Part shown: in pieces, positions 45,664-54,323 of the stretch
How positions within the stretch are numbered: the first letter of the stretch is position 1
Layout of the letters: each line of letters starts with the position of its first letter
Source: Cryobacterium sp. PH31-O1
Lineage (GTDB): Bacteria; Actinomycetota; Actinomycetes; Actinomycetales; Microbacteriaceae
DNA length: 64,000 nucleotides
Direction of reading: 5' to 3'
Assembly (NCBI RefSeq): GCF_030063455.1
Contig: NZ_JASITB010000007.1
Span: 62,001 to 126,000, forward strand
Notes under the pieces: generated by a model
The model's database searches: none
Seen by the model: only the letters and a program-made list of their open reading frames with translations
Told to the model about the DNA's origin: nothing
Position numbers and translations under genes: made by a program

Positions 45664-46636
45664 TCTCTCCGACCGGCTGGCCGCCGCCGGTGACGGTGAG
45701 GCCGAGCTCTGGCAGCAGCTCGGTGACATCCGTTCGCGCGATGGCGCCCGCGTCGGCCAGCAGGCCGAGTGCGACTGCCGCGGCGGCGCGCAGGTTTCCG
45801 TCGAGAATCTTCAGTGCCACGGTCGTGCCGTTCTCGGCGGCGGCGACCATGATCCCCTCCGCTCCGCCCTTCACGAACAGTCCGAGACGGTCGATCACGA
45901 TGCTGTCCGAGTGGCCGGGACCGGCCACCACCCAGCCGTTGGCGCGCACCGCTTCGGCCAGGTATCCCGCCTCACGGTAGATCGCAAACGGTGAGTTGGA
46001 CTTGCTGGTGGCGATGCGCGCGATGCCGCGGGCGAGCCCGGTGAGGGAGATCGCGTGCACCGGAGCGCCGCACCCATCGGTGCCGGAAGCCACCGGCCGT
46101 TCGCCGGTGAAACGTTCGAGCACGTCAAGAATGCGTTTCTGCAGTGGATGCGCCGACTCCAGATAACCCTCCAGCGCCCATCCGTTTTGCTGGCACGCCG
46201 CGAGCATCGCCGCATGCTTGCCAGAGCACTCCATGTAAACCGATGCTTTGCCGGCGCCGAGCCGCACGAGGGTGTCGCGGGCTGCGGAATCGATCGGCCA
46301 GGCCGCCGGGCAGGCGAGCGCAGTCTCTGGCACTTTGGCCCGGGCGAGGAGCCCGCGAACGAGGTCGATGTGGGCTGCGGTGCCGGTGTGGCTCGCGGTG
46401 GCGATGGCGGCATCCGCTCCCCGCAGGGCGACGCCGCTCGCCATGACCGCAACGGCCTGGAACGGTTTCATGGCCGAGCGCGGAAATACCGGGCTGGTCA
46501 CGTCGCCCAGCGTGCGCAACACCTCACCGTTGGTGCCGAGCACGATCGCCGAACCGGCATGGCGGGACTCGACGAAGCCGCTGCGCTCGACGACGGCGAG
46601 TTCGACCGAATCGTCGACGGTGAAGGTTTCCGTCAC
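45644..46636 (-). CDS. L-asparaginase, Ser-Lys (Rhizobium etli) type
   Basis: Hydrolyses asparagine to aspartate and ammonia. This is not an E. coli-type enzyme. The residues match the class described in R. etli: a Ser-Lys tandem S54-A-M-K57 in FPRSAMKPFQ, and the zinc-site residues C137 and K140 in MECSGKHAAML and C189 in GTDGCGAP. The length is 330 aa. The start is GTG, five bases after the gabT stop on the same strand, so asparagine and GABA catabolism appear co-transcribed. Specificity is inferred; related proteins are often labelled only as asparaginase. Confidence 0.88.
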   Translation of the reverse strand: MTETFTVDDSVELAVVERSGFVESRHAGSAIVLGTNGEVLRTLGDVTSPVFPRSAMKPFQAVAVMASGVALRGADAAIATASHTGTAAHIDLVRGLLARAKVPETALACPAAWPIDSAARDTLVRLGAGKASVYMECSGKHAAMLAACQQNGWALEGYLESAHPLQKRILDVLERFTGERPVASGTDGCGAPVHAISLTGLARGIARIATSKSNSPFAIYREAGYLAEAVRANGWVVAGPGHSDSIVIDRLGLFVKGGAEGIMVAAAENGTTVALKILDGNLRAAAAVALGLLADAGAIARTDVTELLPELGLTVTGGGQPVGEIRASYV

Positions 46637-46641
46637 GAAGA

Positions 46642-48045
46642 TCAGAGGGCGGCGGCGTGGGCGGCCATGGCGTCGTCGATCACCGAGAGGGCGTCGACGA
46701 TGAGCGCGTCGGACAGGGCCAGGCTCGGCAGAAAGCGCAACACATTGCCGAACGTGCCGGCAGTGAGCAGCAGAACACCGTGCTGGCCGGCGTAGGTCGA
46801 GATGGCGGCGACAGCGGCGGCGTTGGGGGCCTTGGTGGTGTCGCCGGTCCCCGGCTGCACGAGCTCGATCGCGATCATGGCACCACGGCCGCGAATCTCA
46901 CCGATGATGTCGTACTTGTTCTTCAGCACGGTCAGGCCCGCGGTGAGGGACTTCTCGATGCGCTGCGCTTCGCCGAGCAGGTTGTTGGCCTCGATCGCAT
47001 CGAAAACGGCGATCGCTGCGGCGCAGGAGACGGGGTTGCCGCCGAAGGTGCCGCCGAGGCCGCCTGGCTGGGAGGCATCCATAATTTCGGCGCGGCCCGT
47101 GACAGCGGCGAGGGGGAAGCCGCCGGCGATTCCCTTGGCGCTGAGTACGAGGTCGGGGATCCAACCGAAGTGCTCGCTCGCGTAATACTTGCCAGAGCGG
47201 GCCATTCCGCTCTGAATCTCATCGGCGATCATGACGACACCGTTGATGCTGCACCATTCCTGCAGGGCCGGGAGGTAGCCATCCGCTGGCACCATGAAAC
47301 CGCCCTCGCCCTGGATCGGTTCGACCACCAGGCAGGCCAGGTCGCTCGCCCCGATCACCTTGTCGAGGTAAGCAATGGTGCGGGCAGCCGCCTCGGTACC
47401 GGTCAGGCCGTCGTGATAGGGGTAGGAGCTCGGCGCGTGGTAGACGTCGCTCGCGAGCGGGCCGTAGCCGGTGGCGTACGGCATGGCCTTATAGTTCATG
47501 GCCATGGTCAGCACGGTACGGCCGTGGTAAGCGTGGTCGAGCACGGCGACGGCGCGCCGGCCGGTGTACTTGCGGGCGATTTTCACACCGTTCTCGACGG
47601 CTTCGGCACCGGAGTTGATGAGCACGCTCTTCTTCGGGAAATCTCCCGGGGTGTGCTCGGCGAGCAGCTCGGCGACCCGAACGTATTCTTCGTACGGGGT
47701 GACGGTGAAGAGGGTGTGGATGAAGTCCTGGGACTGTTCGACGGCCGCGGCAACGACGCTGGTCTCGGTATGACCGATCGTCGTCACGCCGATCCCGGCG
47801 CCGAGGTCGATGAACTGGTTGCCGTCGACGTCGATAAGGATCGCGCCGTTGGCTTTGGCGATGTAAACGGGAAGCATGGAGCTGACCCCGTCGGAGACGA
47901 CCGCGCGGCGCCGCTCATGCAACGCCGCCGAGATCGGACCGGGAATAGCGGTCACGATCTTTCGTTCTTGTGCAACGGTGTAGCTGATTGCGGCAGTCGT
48001 GGTTGCGTCGGACGTGGTGGCGGAGTCTGTGCGGGTGTCAGTCAT
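46642..48045 (-). CDS. gabT: 4-aminobutyrate aminotransferase, paralogue 1
   Basis: Class III PLP aminotransferase that converts GABA and 2-oxoglutarate to succinate semialdehyde and glutamate. The PLP lysine is K304 in SAKGIAGGFPLAAVTG, with VVEPIQGEGGF and MIADEIQSGMARSG upstream and GGTFGGNPVSCAAA after. The length is 467 residues; a Ser/Thr/Ala-rich tail of about 20 residues precedes the core. No succinate semialdehyde dehydrogenase gene adjoins it. It lies upstream of the asparaginase gene in a two-gene unit. Confidence 0.92.
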   Translation of the reverse strand: MTDTRTDSATTSDATTTAAISYTVAQERKIVTAIPGPISAALHERRRAVVSDGVSSMLPVYIAKANGAILIDVDGNQFIDLGAGIGVTTIGHTETSVVAAAVEQSQDFIHTLFTVTPYEEYVRVAELLAEHTPGDFPKKSVLINSGAEAVENGVKIARKYTGRRAVAVLDHAYHGRTVLTMAMNYKAMPYATGYGPLASDVYHAPSSYPYHDGLTGTEAAARTIAYLDKVIGASDLACLVVEPIQGEGGFMVPADGYLPALQEWCSINGVVMIADEIQSGMARSGKYYASEHFGWIPDLVLSAKGIAGGFPLAAVTGRAEIMDASQPGGLGGTFGGNPVSCAAAIAVFDAIEANNLLGEAQRIEKSLTAGLTVLKNKYDIIGEIRGRGAMIAIELVQPGTGDTTKAPNAAAVAAISTYAGQHGVLLLTAGTFGNVLRFLPSLALSDALIVDALSVIDDAMAAHAAAL

Positions 48046-48151
48046 GATGCATCCACTTTACCGATCCCATTCCCCACGACGCTGGTTGTGCTGTCAGAAT
48101 TGTTGGACACCCGGCATTTTGTCGAGGTCGAGCGATTTTCGAGGGGGAATC

Positions 48152-48634
48152 ATGATCGGTGAGCACAATTACGCGGTGCGGGTGGATTGGACGGGCAACC
48201 AGGGCACCGGTACGACCAACTACCGGGCCTACGGGCGCCAGCACACGATCACGCCGCTCGGAAAGGGGGCCGAGGGCAAGGAGGTCATCAAAGGGTCAAG
48301 TGATCCCACCTTTCATGGCAACGCCGAGCGCTGGAATCCGGAAGAACTGCTGCTGGCCGCGCTCAGCCAGTGCCACATGCTGTCCTACCTGCATGTCGCC
48401 GTGCGCAACGGTGTGACCGTTGTGGCCTACACCGATTCCGCCAGCGGCACGTTGCGGCAGCTCCCGGCTGGCGGAGGCAGTTTCGTATCCGCTACCCTGC
48501 ACCCCCGCGTGACGATCACCGACCCGAACCAGGTTGAATTCGCGCAGTCGCTGCACGCGGAGGCGGCCCGTGAATGCTTCATCGCAGCGTCGATGAATTT
48601 TCCGGTCGAGCACGAGCCTCTCACCACGGTCTAG
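48152..48634 (+). CDS. OsmC family protein
   Basis: A 160-residue OsmC/Ohr-fold protein that probably reduces organic hydroperoxides through a cysteine pair. The first cysteine is in LLLAALSQCHMLSYLH and the second in AAREC near the C-terminus; NPEELLLAALSQC is the family block. The second motif lacks the CPVS context of Ohr, so it belongs to a separate OsmC-like branch. ATG 48152 follows GAGGGGG. It is divergent from gabT, and a terminator hairpin follows. Confidence 0.87.
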   Translation: MIGEHNYAVRVDWTGNQGTGTTNYRAYGRQHTITPLGKGAEGKEVIKGSSDPTFHGNAERWNPEELLLAALSQCHMLSYLHVAVRNGVTVVAYTDSASGTLRQLPAGGGSFVSATLHPRVTITDPNQVEFAQSLHAEAARECFIAASMNFPVEHEPLTTV

Positions 48635-48650
48635 AAACGCAGGGCGCGCG

Positions 48651-48677
48651 CGAGCCGTGAGTTCCGGGCACGGCTCG
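48651..48677 (+). terminator. Terminator after the OsmC gene
   Basis: CGAGCCGTG (48651-48659) and CACGGCTCG (48669-48677) make a 9-bp stem with a 9-nt loop. An outer pair AAACGC (48635-48640) and GCGTTT (48683-48688) brackets it. Confidence 0.6.
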
Positions 48678-48702
48678 TCGAGGCGTTTAGAGAGCGCGCA
48701 TG

Positions 48703-48733
48703 GCGCAGTAGTGCGGTTTGCGTAGTAGTGTGG
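48703..48733 (+). promoter_or_regulatory. Imperfect 14-bp direct repeat upstream of padR
   Basis: GCGCAGTAGTGCGG (48703-48716) and GCGTAGTAGTGTGG (48720-48733) differ at two positions and are 17 bases apart start to start. They lie 50-80 bases before padR and could be regulator sites or promoter elements. Confidence 0.3.
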
Positions 48734-48782
48734 GATGCGTTGAAGGCGTATGTGAGCGCTTCGACCATTCGAAGGGGATGTG

Positions 48783-49142
48783 ATGGATACCACCCAGTTA
48801 CTCAAGGGGGTGCTTGACCTGGCCGTTCTGGCCGTGATCGTAGACGAGGACGGCTACGGCTACGACATTGTGCGCCGGTTGCGCGCCGCCGGGCTCGATG
48901 AGGTCGGGGACGCCTCGGTCTATGGCACCCTGCGGCGACTGTACAGCGCGGGTGCACTGTCGAGCTACGTCGTTCCCTCGGATGGCGGACCGCACCGTAA
49001 GTACTACGGGATGAACCCGCACGGACGGGCCATGCTCGCCGAACAGCGCGCGAACTGGACCCACTTCGCCGACACCCTCAGCCAGCTGCTCGAGAAACCG
49101 CAGCCTTCCGTCTCCCTAGCCACGATTGGCGATAACTTATGA
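48783..49142 (+). CDS. PadR family transcriptional regulator
   Basis: A 119-residue regulator. The winged helix-turn-helix occupies residues 5-85, with DGYGYDIVRRLRAAGL, SVYGTLRRLYSAG and GGPHRKYYGMNPHGRAML, and a short C-terminal dimerisation helix follows. It is of the small PadR-s2 class. ATG 48783 has GAAGGGG 5 bases upstream. It overlaps the next gene, a membrane protein, by 4 nt; such PadR/membrane-protein pairs usually mean the regulator controls its partner. Confidence 0.92.
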   Translation: MDTTQLLKGVLDLAVLAVIVDEDGYGYDIVRRLRAAGLDEVGDASVYGTLRRLYSAGALSSYVVPSDGGPHRKYYGMNPHGRAMLAEQRANWTHFADTLSQLLEKPQPSVSLATIGDNL

Positions 49143-50254
49143 GCGACACCGCCACGACCACCCAGTCCATTCGAGACTTCGCCCTCGCTGTGCGAACTGC
49201 CCTGAGCGATCTGCCAACCGACGACGTCGATGAGCTCACTGACGGACTCGAGGCCGACCTGACGGAGCAGGCGGCCGATGTCGAGGCCGCTGACTCGGCG
49301 GCGCCGGACTTCGAGCTCGACGATCCGGTCGCCTACGCCGACGAGCTGCGCCGCGCTGCTGGGCTTCCGGTGCGAGGAACGGATGCTCCCGCCCGGGTGC
49401 CGTGGCTGCGCCGGCAGCGCACCCGGGTCGGTGCGCTGCGGGCGGGCGCGACCCGGCGCATCCGCTCAAGTGCCGCCGGCAGCCAACTGCTGGACTTTAT
49501 GCTCGTGCTGCGCCCGCTGTGGTGGGTGCTGCGCGGCTGGGTCGTCTACGCGGTGGCAGCGGCTCTTCTGGGCGGCGCCATCAGCACCGTGCCGACCGAT
49601 CCGTTGCGGTGGCTCGTTCTGACGGCCTTCGTGGTCTTGAGCGTGCAGTGGGGCCGTGGCCGGTGGCTGCCTTGGCGCTGGCTTCCCGGTTTTCGCACCG
49701 TGGTGAGCGTGTGCACGGTTCTTGTCCTGCCGATGGTGCTGTTGATCACGGCCAACCAGACCGGTGCCCAGAACAGTGCATACGTGGACTACAACCCGTA
49801 TCCTGCGCCCGGACTCATGCAGAACGGCGAGCAAGTAACCAACCTGTTCGCCTACGATGCCGACGGCCAGCCGCTCACGGATGTGCAGTTGTTCGACCAG
49901 GACGGCCGTGCGCTCAACGTGGTCAACGACCCGGCCAATACCGACTACCTGCCCCAGCTCGATGCGGTCGGCGAGCAGGACATGGTGGTGCCGAGCCTCT
50001 TGGTGCCGGGCGGGAGCGGGTGGAACGTGTTTCCGCTCCGGCTCGTGACCTCTGCGGACATCGACTACACGTACGATCTTCTCGGACAGGCCCACCAAGC
50101 GGATGCCGCACCGTCACCGTTCCCATTCGCCCAGGTACGGCCCCTCGTGCCGGTGTCCGAGGCAGGGGAGCCCACGCCGTCGCCCACGCCCGATCCTGCT
50201 CCGGTGCCCACGCCGGAGCCGTCGGCATCCGCCGCACCGGTAGCCGAACAATGA
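49139..50254 (+). CDS. HAAS/DUF1700-like membrane protein paired with PadR
   Basis: A 371-residue protein. The N-terminal cytoplasmic segment (residues 10-75) with ALSDLPTDDVDELTDGLEADL and DDPVAYADELRRAAGLP is the short helical domain, HAAS or DUF1700-like, that accompanies PadR regulators. Three membrane helices lie at about 123-143, 155-170 and 190-210. An extracytoplasmic domain of about 120 residues follows, ending in a Pro/Ala/Thr-rich tail. It probably acts as a membrane sensor or anti-regulator for its overlapping PadR; the ligand is unknown. Confidence 0.75.
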   Translation: MSDTATTTQSIRDFALAVRTALSDLPTDDVDELTDGLEADLTEQAADVEAADSAAPDFELDDPVAYADELRRAAGLPVRGTDAPARVPWLRRQRTRVGALRAGATRRIRSSAAGSQLLDFMLVLRPLWWVLRGWVVYAVAAALLGGAISTVPTDPLRWLVLTAFVVLSVQWGRGRWLPWRWLPGFRTVVSVCTVLVLPMVLLITANQTGAQNSAYVDYNPYPAPGLMQNGEQVTNLFAYDADGQPLTDVQLFDQDGRALNVVNDPANTDYLPQLDAVGEQDMVVPSLLVPGGSGWNVFPLRLVTSADIDYTYDLLGQAHQADAAPSPFPFAQVRPLVPVSEAGEPTPSPTPDPAPVPTPEPSASAAPVAEQ

Positions 50255-50377
50255 CGCGCCCGGAGGCCGGCGTGTTGGCGGTCATCAGCCCATCGGCGAT
50301 CGACCTGCCGCCGACCCACTCCGTCGACATTACTCACTGGGTCGGTGCCGGCGCCGCCGCTGGTTAGGTGCCAGCGC

Positions 50378-51724
50378 CTACGCCGGGTAGGCCGCGACGA
50401 GAGCGGTGAGGGCCTCCTCGAGCACGGTCGCGGCGTCGTCGATGAGCTCGTCGGAGATCACAACACTGGGCATGATGCGCAGCACGGAATCCCAGCTGCC
50501 AGCGTCCAAGGCAATGACACCGTTCGTGGTGGCGTGCTTGATCACGGCGGTAAGGGCCTCGGGGTAGGGCTTCCTGGTTCCGGGGTGCACGAGCTCGACG
50601 CCGAACATCGCGCCCTTGCCGCGCACCTCGCCGACGATGGGGAACCTTTCGGCCCAGTCGCCGATACGTGCCCAGAGGGCGGCCTCCACCCGCTTCGCCT
50701 CGCCGAGCAGATCATCCCGCTCGATCAGGTTGAACACCGCGAGGGCGGCAGCGGTCGAGACCGGGTTACCGCCGAAGGTGCCGCCGATGCCGCCCGGCTG
50801 CACGGAATCCATGATGTCGGCGCGGCCGGTCACTGCGGCCAGCGGAAACCCGCCGGCGATGCCCTTGGCCGTGGTGACGAGGTCGGGCACGACGTCGTGG
50901 TGCTCGATCGAGTACCACACGCCGGTGCGCGCAATGCCGGCCTGAATCTCGTCGGCCACGAAGACGATGCCGTTCTCCGTGCAGAATTCGCGGATGCGCT
51001 TGAAGTAGCCGGGCGCGGGAATCACGATTCCGCCGTCGCCCTGGATCGGCTCGACGAAGAACGCAGCGACCTCGGTCGCGCCGATGTGGGTGTTGATGTA
51101 GTCGATGGTTTTCTCGGCCGCTTCCAGCCCGCTCAGGCCGTCACGGAACGGATAACTCGTCGGCACACTATAGATCTCGCCGGGGAAGGGGCCCATTCCG
51201 GCGCGTTCCGGCCAGGGCCGGTAGGTCATCGTCATGGTCAGATTGGTGCGACCGTGGAAGGCGTGGTCGAGGGCCACGATGGCTCGGCGTCCGGTAAATT
51301 TACGGGCAATCTTCACCGCGTTCTCCACCGCTTCAGCGCCGGTGTTGACGAGAACGGAATGCTTCTCAAAATCTCCGGGGGTGATCGCGGCCAGTTTCTC
51401 GGCGACGGCCACATAGTTCTCATAGGGCGTGACCGTGAACAGGGTGTGGGTCAGTTTCGCTGCCTGAGCGGATGCCGCAGCTGCGACCTCCGGATGCGCG
51501 TGACCGATCGTGGTCACCCCGATTCCGCAGCCGAGGTCGATGATCTGGTTGCCGTCGACGTCGACCAGGATGGCTCCCGCGCCGTGGTCCATATAGATGT
51601 TGGCAAGAGTGCCGGCGCCGCGGGCGACCGTCTTCTCGCGCCTGGCCTGAAGTTCAACCGATTTGGGGCCGGGAAGGGCCGTCACGAGCTTGCGTTGCTG
51701 GGGCACCGAATACGTTGCAGTCAT
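50378..51724 (-). CDS. gabT: 4-aminobutyrate aminotransferase, paralogue 2
   Basis: Second class III aminotransferase of the GabT type, 448 residues, with the PLP lysine at K287 in TAKGIAGGFPLAAVTG. Much of the sequence parallels paralogue 1, for example VDVDGNQ.IDLG.GIGVTTIGH, HTLFTVTPYE and GG.GGTFGGNPVS, but identity is clearly incomplete, so this is an older duplication or a separate acquisition. It may prefer another omega-amino acid such as 5-aminovalerate. It is monocistronic with its own leaderless-type promoter. Confidence 0.9.
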   Translation of the reverse strand: MTATYSVPQQRKLVTALPGPKSVELQARREKTVARGAGTLANIYMDHGAGAILVDVDGNQIIDLGCGIGVTTIGHAHPEVAAAASAQAAKLTHTLFTVTPYENYVAVAEKLAAITPGDFEKHSVLVNTGAEAVENAVKIARKFTGRRAIVALDHAFHGRTNLTMTMTYRPWPERAGMGPFPGEIYSVPTSYPFRDGLSGLEAAEKTIDYINTHIGATEVAAFFVEPIQGDGGIVIPAPGYFKRIREFCTENGIVFVADEIQAGIARTGVWYSIEHHDVVPDLVTTAKGIAGGFPLAAVTGRADIMDSVQPGGIGGTFGGNPVSTAAALAVFNLIERDDLLGEAKRVEAALWARIGDWAERFPIVGEVRGKGAMFGVELVHPGTRKPYPEALTAVIKHATTNGVIALDAGSWDSVLRIMPSVVISDELIDDAATVLEEALTALVAAYPA

Positions 51725-51730
51725 TGTTCC

Positions 51731-51736
51731 AGCCTA
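51731..51736 (-). promoter_or_regulatory. -10 box for leaderless gabT paralogue 2 mRNA
   Basis: Reverse-strand TAGGCT stands 6 bases before the ATG, with no ribosome-binding site. Confidence 0.45.
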
Positions 51737-51777
51737 TGACGGTCGGCGGTGCCTGCTGACCGGATCGCCACTGGCCG

Positions 51778-52617
51778 CTACAGGCGCTCGCGCGGAAAGA
51801 CCCGGCGGGCGAGACGATTGAGCGTGCCCACCGGCGGCGATTCGTTGTAGGCATGAGCCAATTCCTGGCCGGACAGGCCGTGAATGGCCGCCATGATCTC
51901 ATCCGTCGCCTGACGGCGGGCCTTGCCCGACGTCGCGTGGCCATGATGGCTGAGGTCGAGCGGTTGACCGAAGCTGACCGTGACCTTACGAATGCGGGGT
52001 ACCTTGGTGCCGACCGGCTGAATCTCCTGCGTACCGATCAGTCCCACCGGAACCACGACGGCCCCCGTGGTGAGGGCCAGCCACGCGACGCCGGTGCGGC
52101 CCTTGTAGAGACGGCCGTCGAGTGAGCGGGTACCCTCCGGATAGATCGCGAACGCACCCTCGGCGTCGAGCACCGCCCGACCCTCATCGAGGGCAAGCTG
52201 CGCGGCCTGTCCGGCACCGCGTTCCACCCCGATGGCGCCGATCGCGGTGAAGAACGTGCGGGAGACCCAACCCCTGAAACCGGTTCCGGTGAAGTAGGTC
52301 GATTTGGCGAGGAACTGCACCCGTCGGGTTGCGACGAGTGGAATGACGATGCTGTCGATGAAGGAGAGGTGGTTGCTGGCCAGGATGACGCGGCCCGTAG
52401 CGGGGATGTTCTCCCGCCCCAGAATGCGCGGGCGGAACACGACACGGGCGACGGGCGCCATGATGCCGTACCCCAGAAAGTAGACGAAACCCGGACGCTT
52501 CACGCGTTCCGGTTCGTCGGGCAGGTCTGCAGGCTCGTCGAGAGGGACCGCTGCGGATTCGCTATCGCTGGTGTCGGTTGCGTCGTCGTCTATGGGTTCT
52601 GCTTTGGCACCAGTCAC
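51778..52617 (-). CDS. 1-acyl-sn-glycerol-3-phosphate acyltransferase (PlsC family)
   Basis: Membrane-associated acyltransferase of phospholipid synthesis, 279 residues. The catalytic NHLSFID (NHx4D) and the glycerol-phosphate site YPEGTRS are intact, and a single hydrophobic stretch near residue 45 may anchor it. The first 40 residues are acidic and low complexity, so the true start could be further in. The GTG start fits a -10 box 6 bases upstream. It is divergent from dxr. Confidence 0.9.
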   Translation of the reverse strand: MTGAKAEPIDDDATDTSDSESAAVPLDEPADLPDEPERVKRPGFVYFLGYGIMAPVARVVFRPRILGRENIPATGRVILASNHLSFIDSIVIPLVATRRVQFLAKSTYFTGTGFRGWVSRTFFTAIGAIGVERGAGQAAQLALDEGRAVLDAEGAFAIYPEGTRSLDGRLYKGRTGVAWLALTTGAVVVPVGLIGTQEIQPVGTKVPRIRKVTVSFGQPLDLSHHGHATSGKARRQATDEIMAAIHGLSGQELAHAYNESPPVGTLNRLARRVFPRERL

Positions 52618-52623
52618 CCGTTG

Positions 52624-52629
52624 ACCCTA
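52624..52629 (-). promoter_or_regulatory. -10 box for leaderless acyltransferase mRNA
   Basis: Reverse-strand TAGGGT lies 6 bases before the GTG start. It is one of two back-to-back leaderless-type promoters with dxr in a gap of only 67 bases. Confidence 0.4.
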
Positions 52630-52672
52630 CGCCACAGTTACCGCGCACCGAACATGACCCGCGGCATGCACG

Positions 52673-52678
52673 TAGCAT
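52673..52678 (+). promoter_or_regulatory. -10 box for leaderless dxr mRNA
   Basis: TAGCAT is 6 bases before GTG 52685. GGAGG lies between them but touches the start codon too closely to serve as a ribosome site. Confidence 0.45.
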
Positions 52679-52684
52679 GGAGGG

Positions 52685-53767
52685 GTGCAGAGAGTAATCA
52701 TTCTTGGGTCTACGGGCTCGATCGGAACCCAGGCCCTCGACGTCATTCGCGCCAACCCCGAACGGTTCGAGGTCGTCGGTCTCGCGGCCGGAAGCAACCG
52801 TGAGCTTCTCGATGCGCAGGCCCTTGACTTTCGCGTTGAGCACACAGCCTTGGGGGCGGATGCTGCCGAGCAGCTCGTGCGCGACGTCGACGCCGACGTT
52901 GTGCTGAACGGCATCACTGGTTCGGTCGGTCTCGGACCGACGCTCGCCGCATTGAAGGCCGGTCGTACCCTGGCCCTGGCCAATAAGGAGTCGCTCATCG
53001 TCGGCGGCGACCTGGTGAAATCGCTCGCCGCGCCCGGGCAGATTGTGCCCGTCGATTCCGAACACTCGGCCATCGCGCAGGCATTGCTGGCCGGAACCCC
53101 GCACGAGGTACGTCGACTCGTGCTGACGGCATCCGGTGGGCCGTTTCGTGGATTTACGCGGGAGCAGCTGGCCCGGGTCACCCCAGCACAGGCCCTCGCG
53201 CACCCCACCTGGAGCATGGGACTCGTGGTGACCACCAACTCGGCCACCCTCGTGAATAAGGGCTTGGAGATCATCGAAGCGCACCTGCTGTTCGACGTGG
53301 AATACGACCGCATCGACGCCGTCGTGCACCCGCAATCCGTGGTGCACTCCATGGTCGAATTCGTCGACGGATCAACGATCGCGCAGGCAAGCCCCCCGGA
53401 CATGCGCCTGCCGATCTCGCTCGGGCTGGACTGGCCGAATCGGGTCGCCGCTGTCGGTACCCCGATCGACTGGACACTGCCGCACAGCTGGACTTTTGAA
53501 CCACTCGACGACGCGGCCTTCCCGGCGGTCGAACTGGCTAAGAAGGTCGGCCGCAAGGGCGGCACCTATCCCGCGGTGTTCAACGCGGCCAACGAGCAGG
53601 CCGTTGCGGCTTTTCACGCCGGGCGCATCGGTTTTCTGGACATCGTCGACACGGTGCTGCGCGTGGTCGAATCACACGAACAAAGCTCGGAGCTCACCCG
53701 GGAGTCGCTCGCCGATGCCGAGCGGTGGGCGCGTGCCGCGGCTGACAAACTCATCGCGGCACACTAA
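52685..53767 (+). CDS. dxr: 1-deoxy-D-xylulose 5-phosphate reductoisomerase
   Basis: NADPH-dependent enzyme that turns DXP into 2-C-methyl-D-erythritol 4-phosphate in the MEP isoprenoid pathway. The NADPH motif GSTGSIGTQ is at residues 8-16. [11 protein letters not shown], the metal-site [10 protein letters not shown], the flexible loop [14 protein letters not shown] and [16 protein letters not shown] are all present. The length is 360 aa; short relative to E. coli (398) mainly at the C-terminus. In many actinobacteria the site-2 protease gene (rip/rseP) follows dxr; here kinase and lipoprotein genes separate them. Confidence 0.96.
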   Translation: MQRVIILGSTGSIGTQALDVIRANPERFEVVGLAAGSNRELLDAQALDFRVEHTALGADAAEQLVRDVDADVVLNGITGSVGLGPTLAALKAGRTLALANKESLIVGGDLVKSLAAPGQIVPVDSEHSAIAQALLAGTPHEVRRLVLTASGGPFRGFTREQLARVTPAQALAHPTWSMGLVVTTNSATLVNKGLEIIEAHLLFDVEYDRIDAVVHPQSVVHSMVEFVDGSTIAQASPPDMRLPISLGLDWPNRVAAVGTPIDWTLPHSWTFEPLDDAAFPAVELAKKVGRKGGTYPAVFNAANEQAVAAFHAGRIGFLDIVDTVLRVVESHEQSSELTRESLADAERWARAAADKLIAAH

Positions 53768-53801
53768 AGCACCAGTTGCGAGCGCTGGTTGGCCTAGCGC
53801 A

Positions 53802-54323
53802 CTAGTTGCACTCGCCGGCCTTGTCCTTGTCCTTCGGGCAGTCTTCCCTGGCTTCCTTGGCGTCTTCGGCAGCGTCTTTCGCGGCTTCTCTGGCCTTCTC
53901 CGCGTCCTCCTTGGCCTGCTCAGCATTCTTTTGGGCGTCTTCGTCGTTCTGCTTCGCAGCAAGGGCTGCCGCCTCCTCCGCTGCCAGGGCTGCGGCTGCG
54001 GCGGCTACGACGGCGGCATCGATTTCAACGGTCAAATCGTCGCGAACCGAGTTGATTGCGGACTGAATCGAGGCGGATCGTTCGGCGTTGACCTGGCCCG
54101 AAGCCGTTGCCGTTTGCAGGTTTTCCTGCATGGCCGTGAGCAGAGTCTGGGCACTCGCGAAGTCCCCGGCGGCTGCCGCCTCACTGATCTGCAAGATCTC
54201 ACCCTGCAGACTCTCGGCGGTGCTGGCCTGCAGGTCCACGGGATCTGCCGCGCAACCGGCCAGGGGCAGCAGGAGCCCGACAGCGACGGCCGCGACCAGG
54301 GTCAGACGATGGCGTCGAATCAC
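53802..54323 (-). CDS. Lipoprotein with Ala/Lys/Glu-rich helical repeats
   Basis: A 173-residue protein with a signal peptide and lipobox LAGC, lipidated at C24. Residues 25-110 form a helical domain of unknown type. The C-terminal part is a charged Ala/Lys/Glu/Asp run with heptad-like spacing (QNAEQAKEDAEKAREAA) ending in two cysteines. No family is recognised. Its ATG overlaps the stop of the kinase gene by 4 nt on the same strand, so it is translated with the kinase and may work outside the cell next to it. Confidence 0.7.
   Translation of the reverse strand: MIRRHRLTLVAAVAVGLLLPLAGCAADPVDLQASTAESLQGEILQISEAAAAGDFASAQTLLTAMQENLQTATASGQVNAERSASIQSAINSVRDDLTVEIDAAVVAAAAAALAAEEAAALAAKQNDEDAQKNAEQAKEDAEKAREAAKDAAEDAKEAREDCPKDKDKAGECN

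Noticed and set aside
46657..48162. 501-codon forward frame opposite gabT
   Set aside because: Antisense to a clear aminotransferase; no start signal and no domain. The similar frame at 50345-51739 opposite gabT 2 is rejected for the same reason.
50255..50377. CGCTGG/CCAGCG dyad between the HAAS-like gene and gabT 2 as a terminator
   Set aside because: Only six base pairs and it sits at the very edge of the gabT stop; not convincing.
53768..53801. Short dyads (ACCAG/CTGGT, AGTTGC repeats) between dxr and the lipoprotein gene as a terminator
   Set aside because: Stems of five bases with poor continuity; too weak to call.
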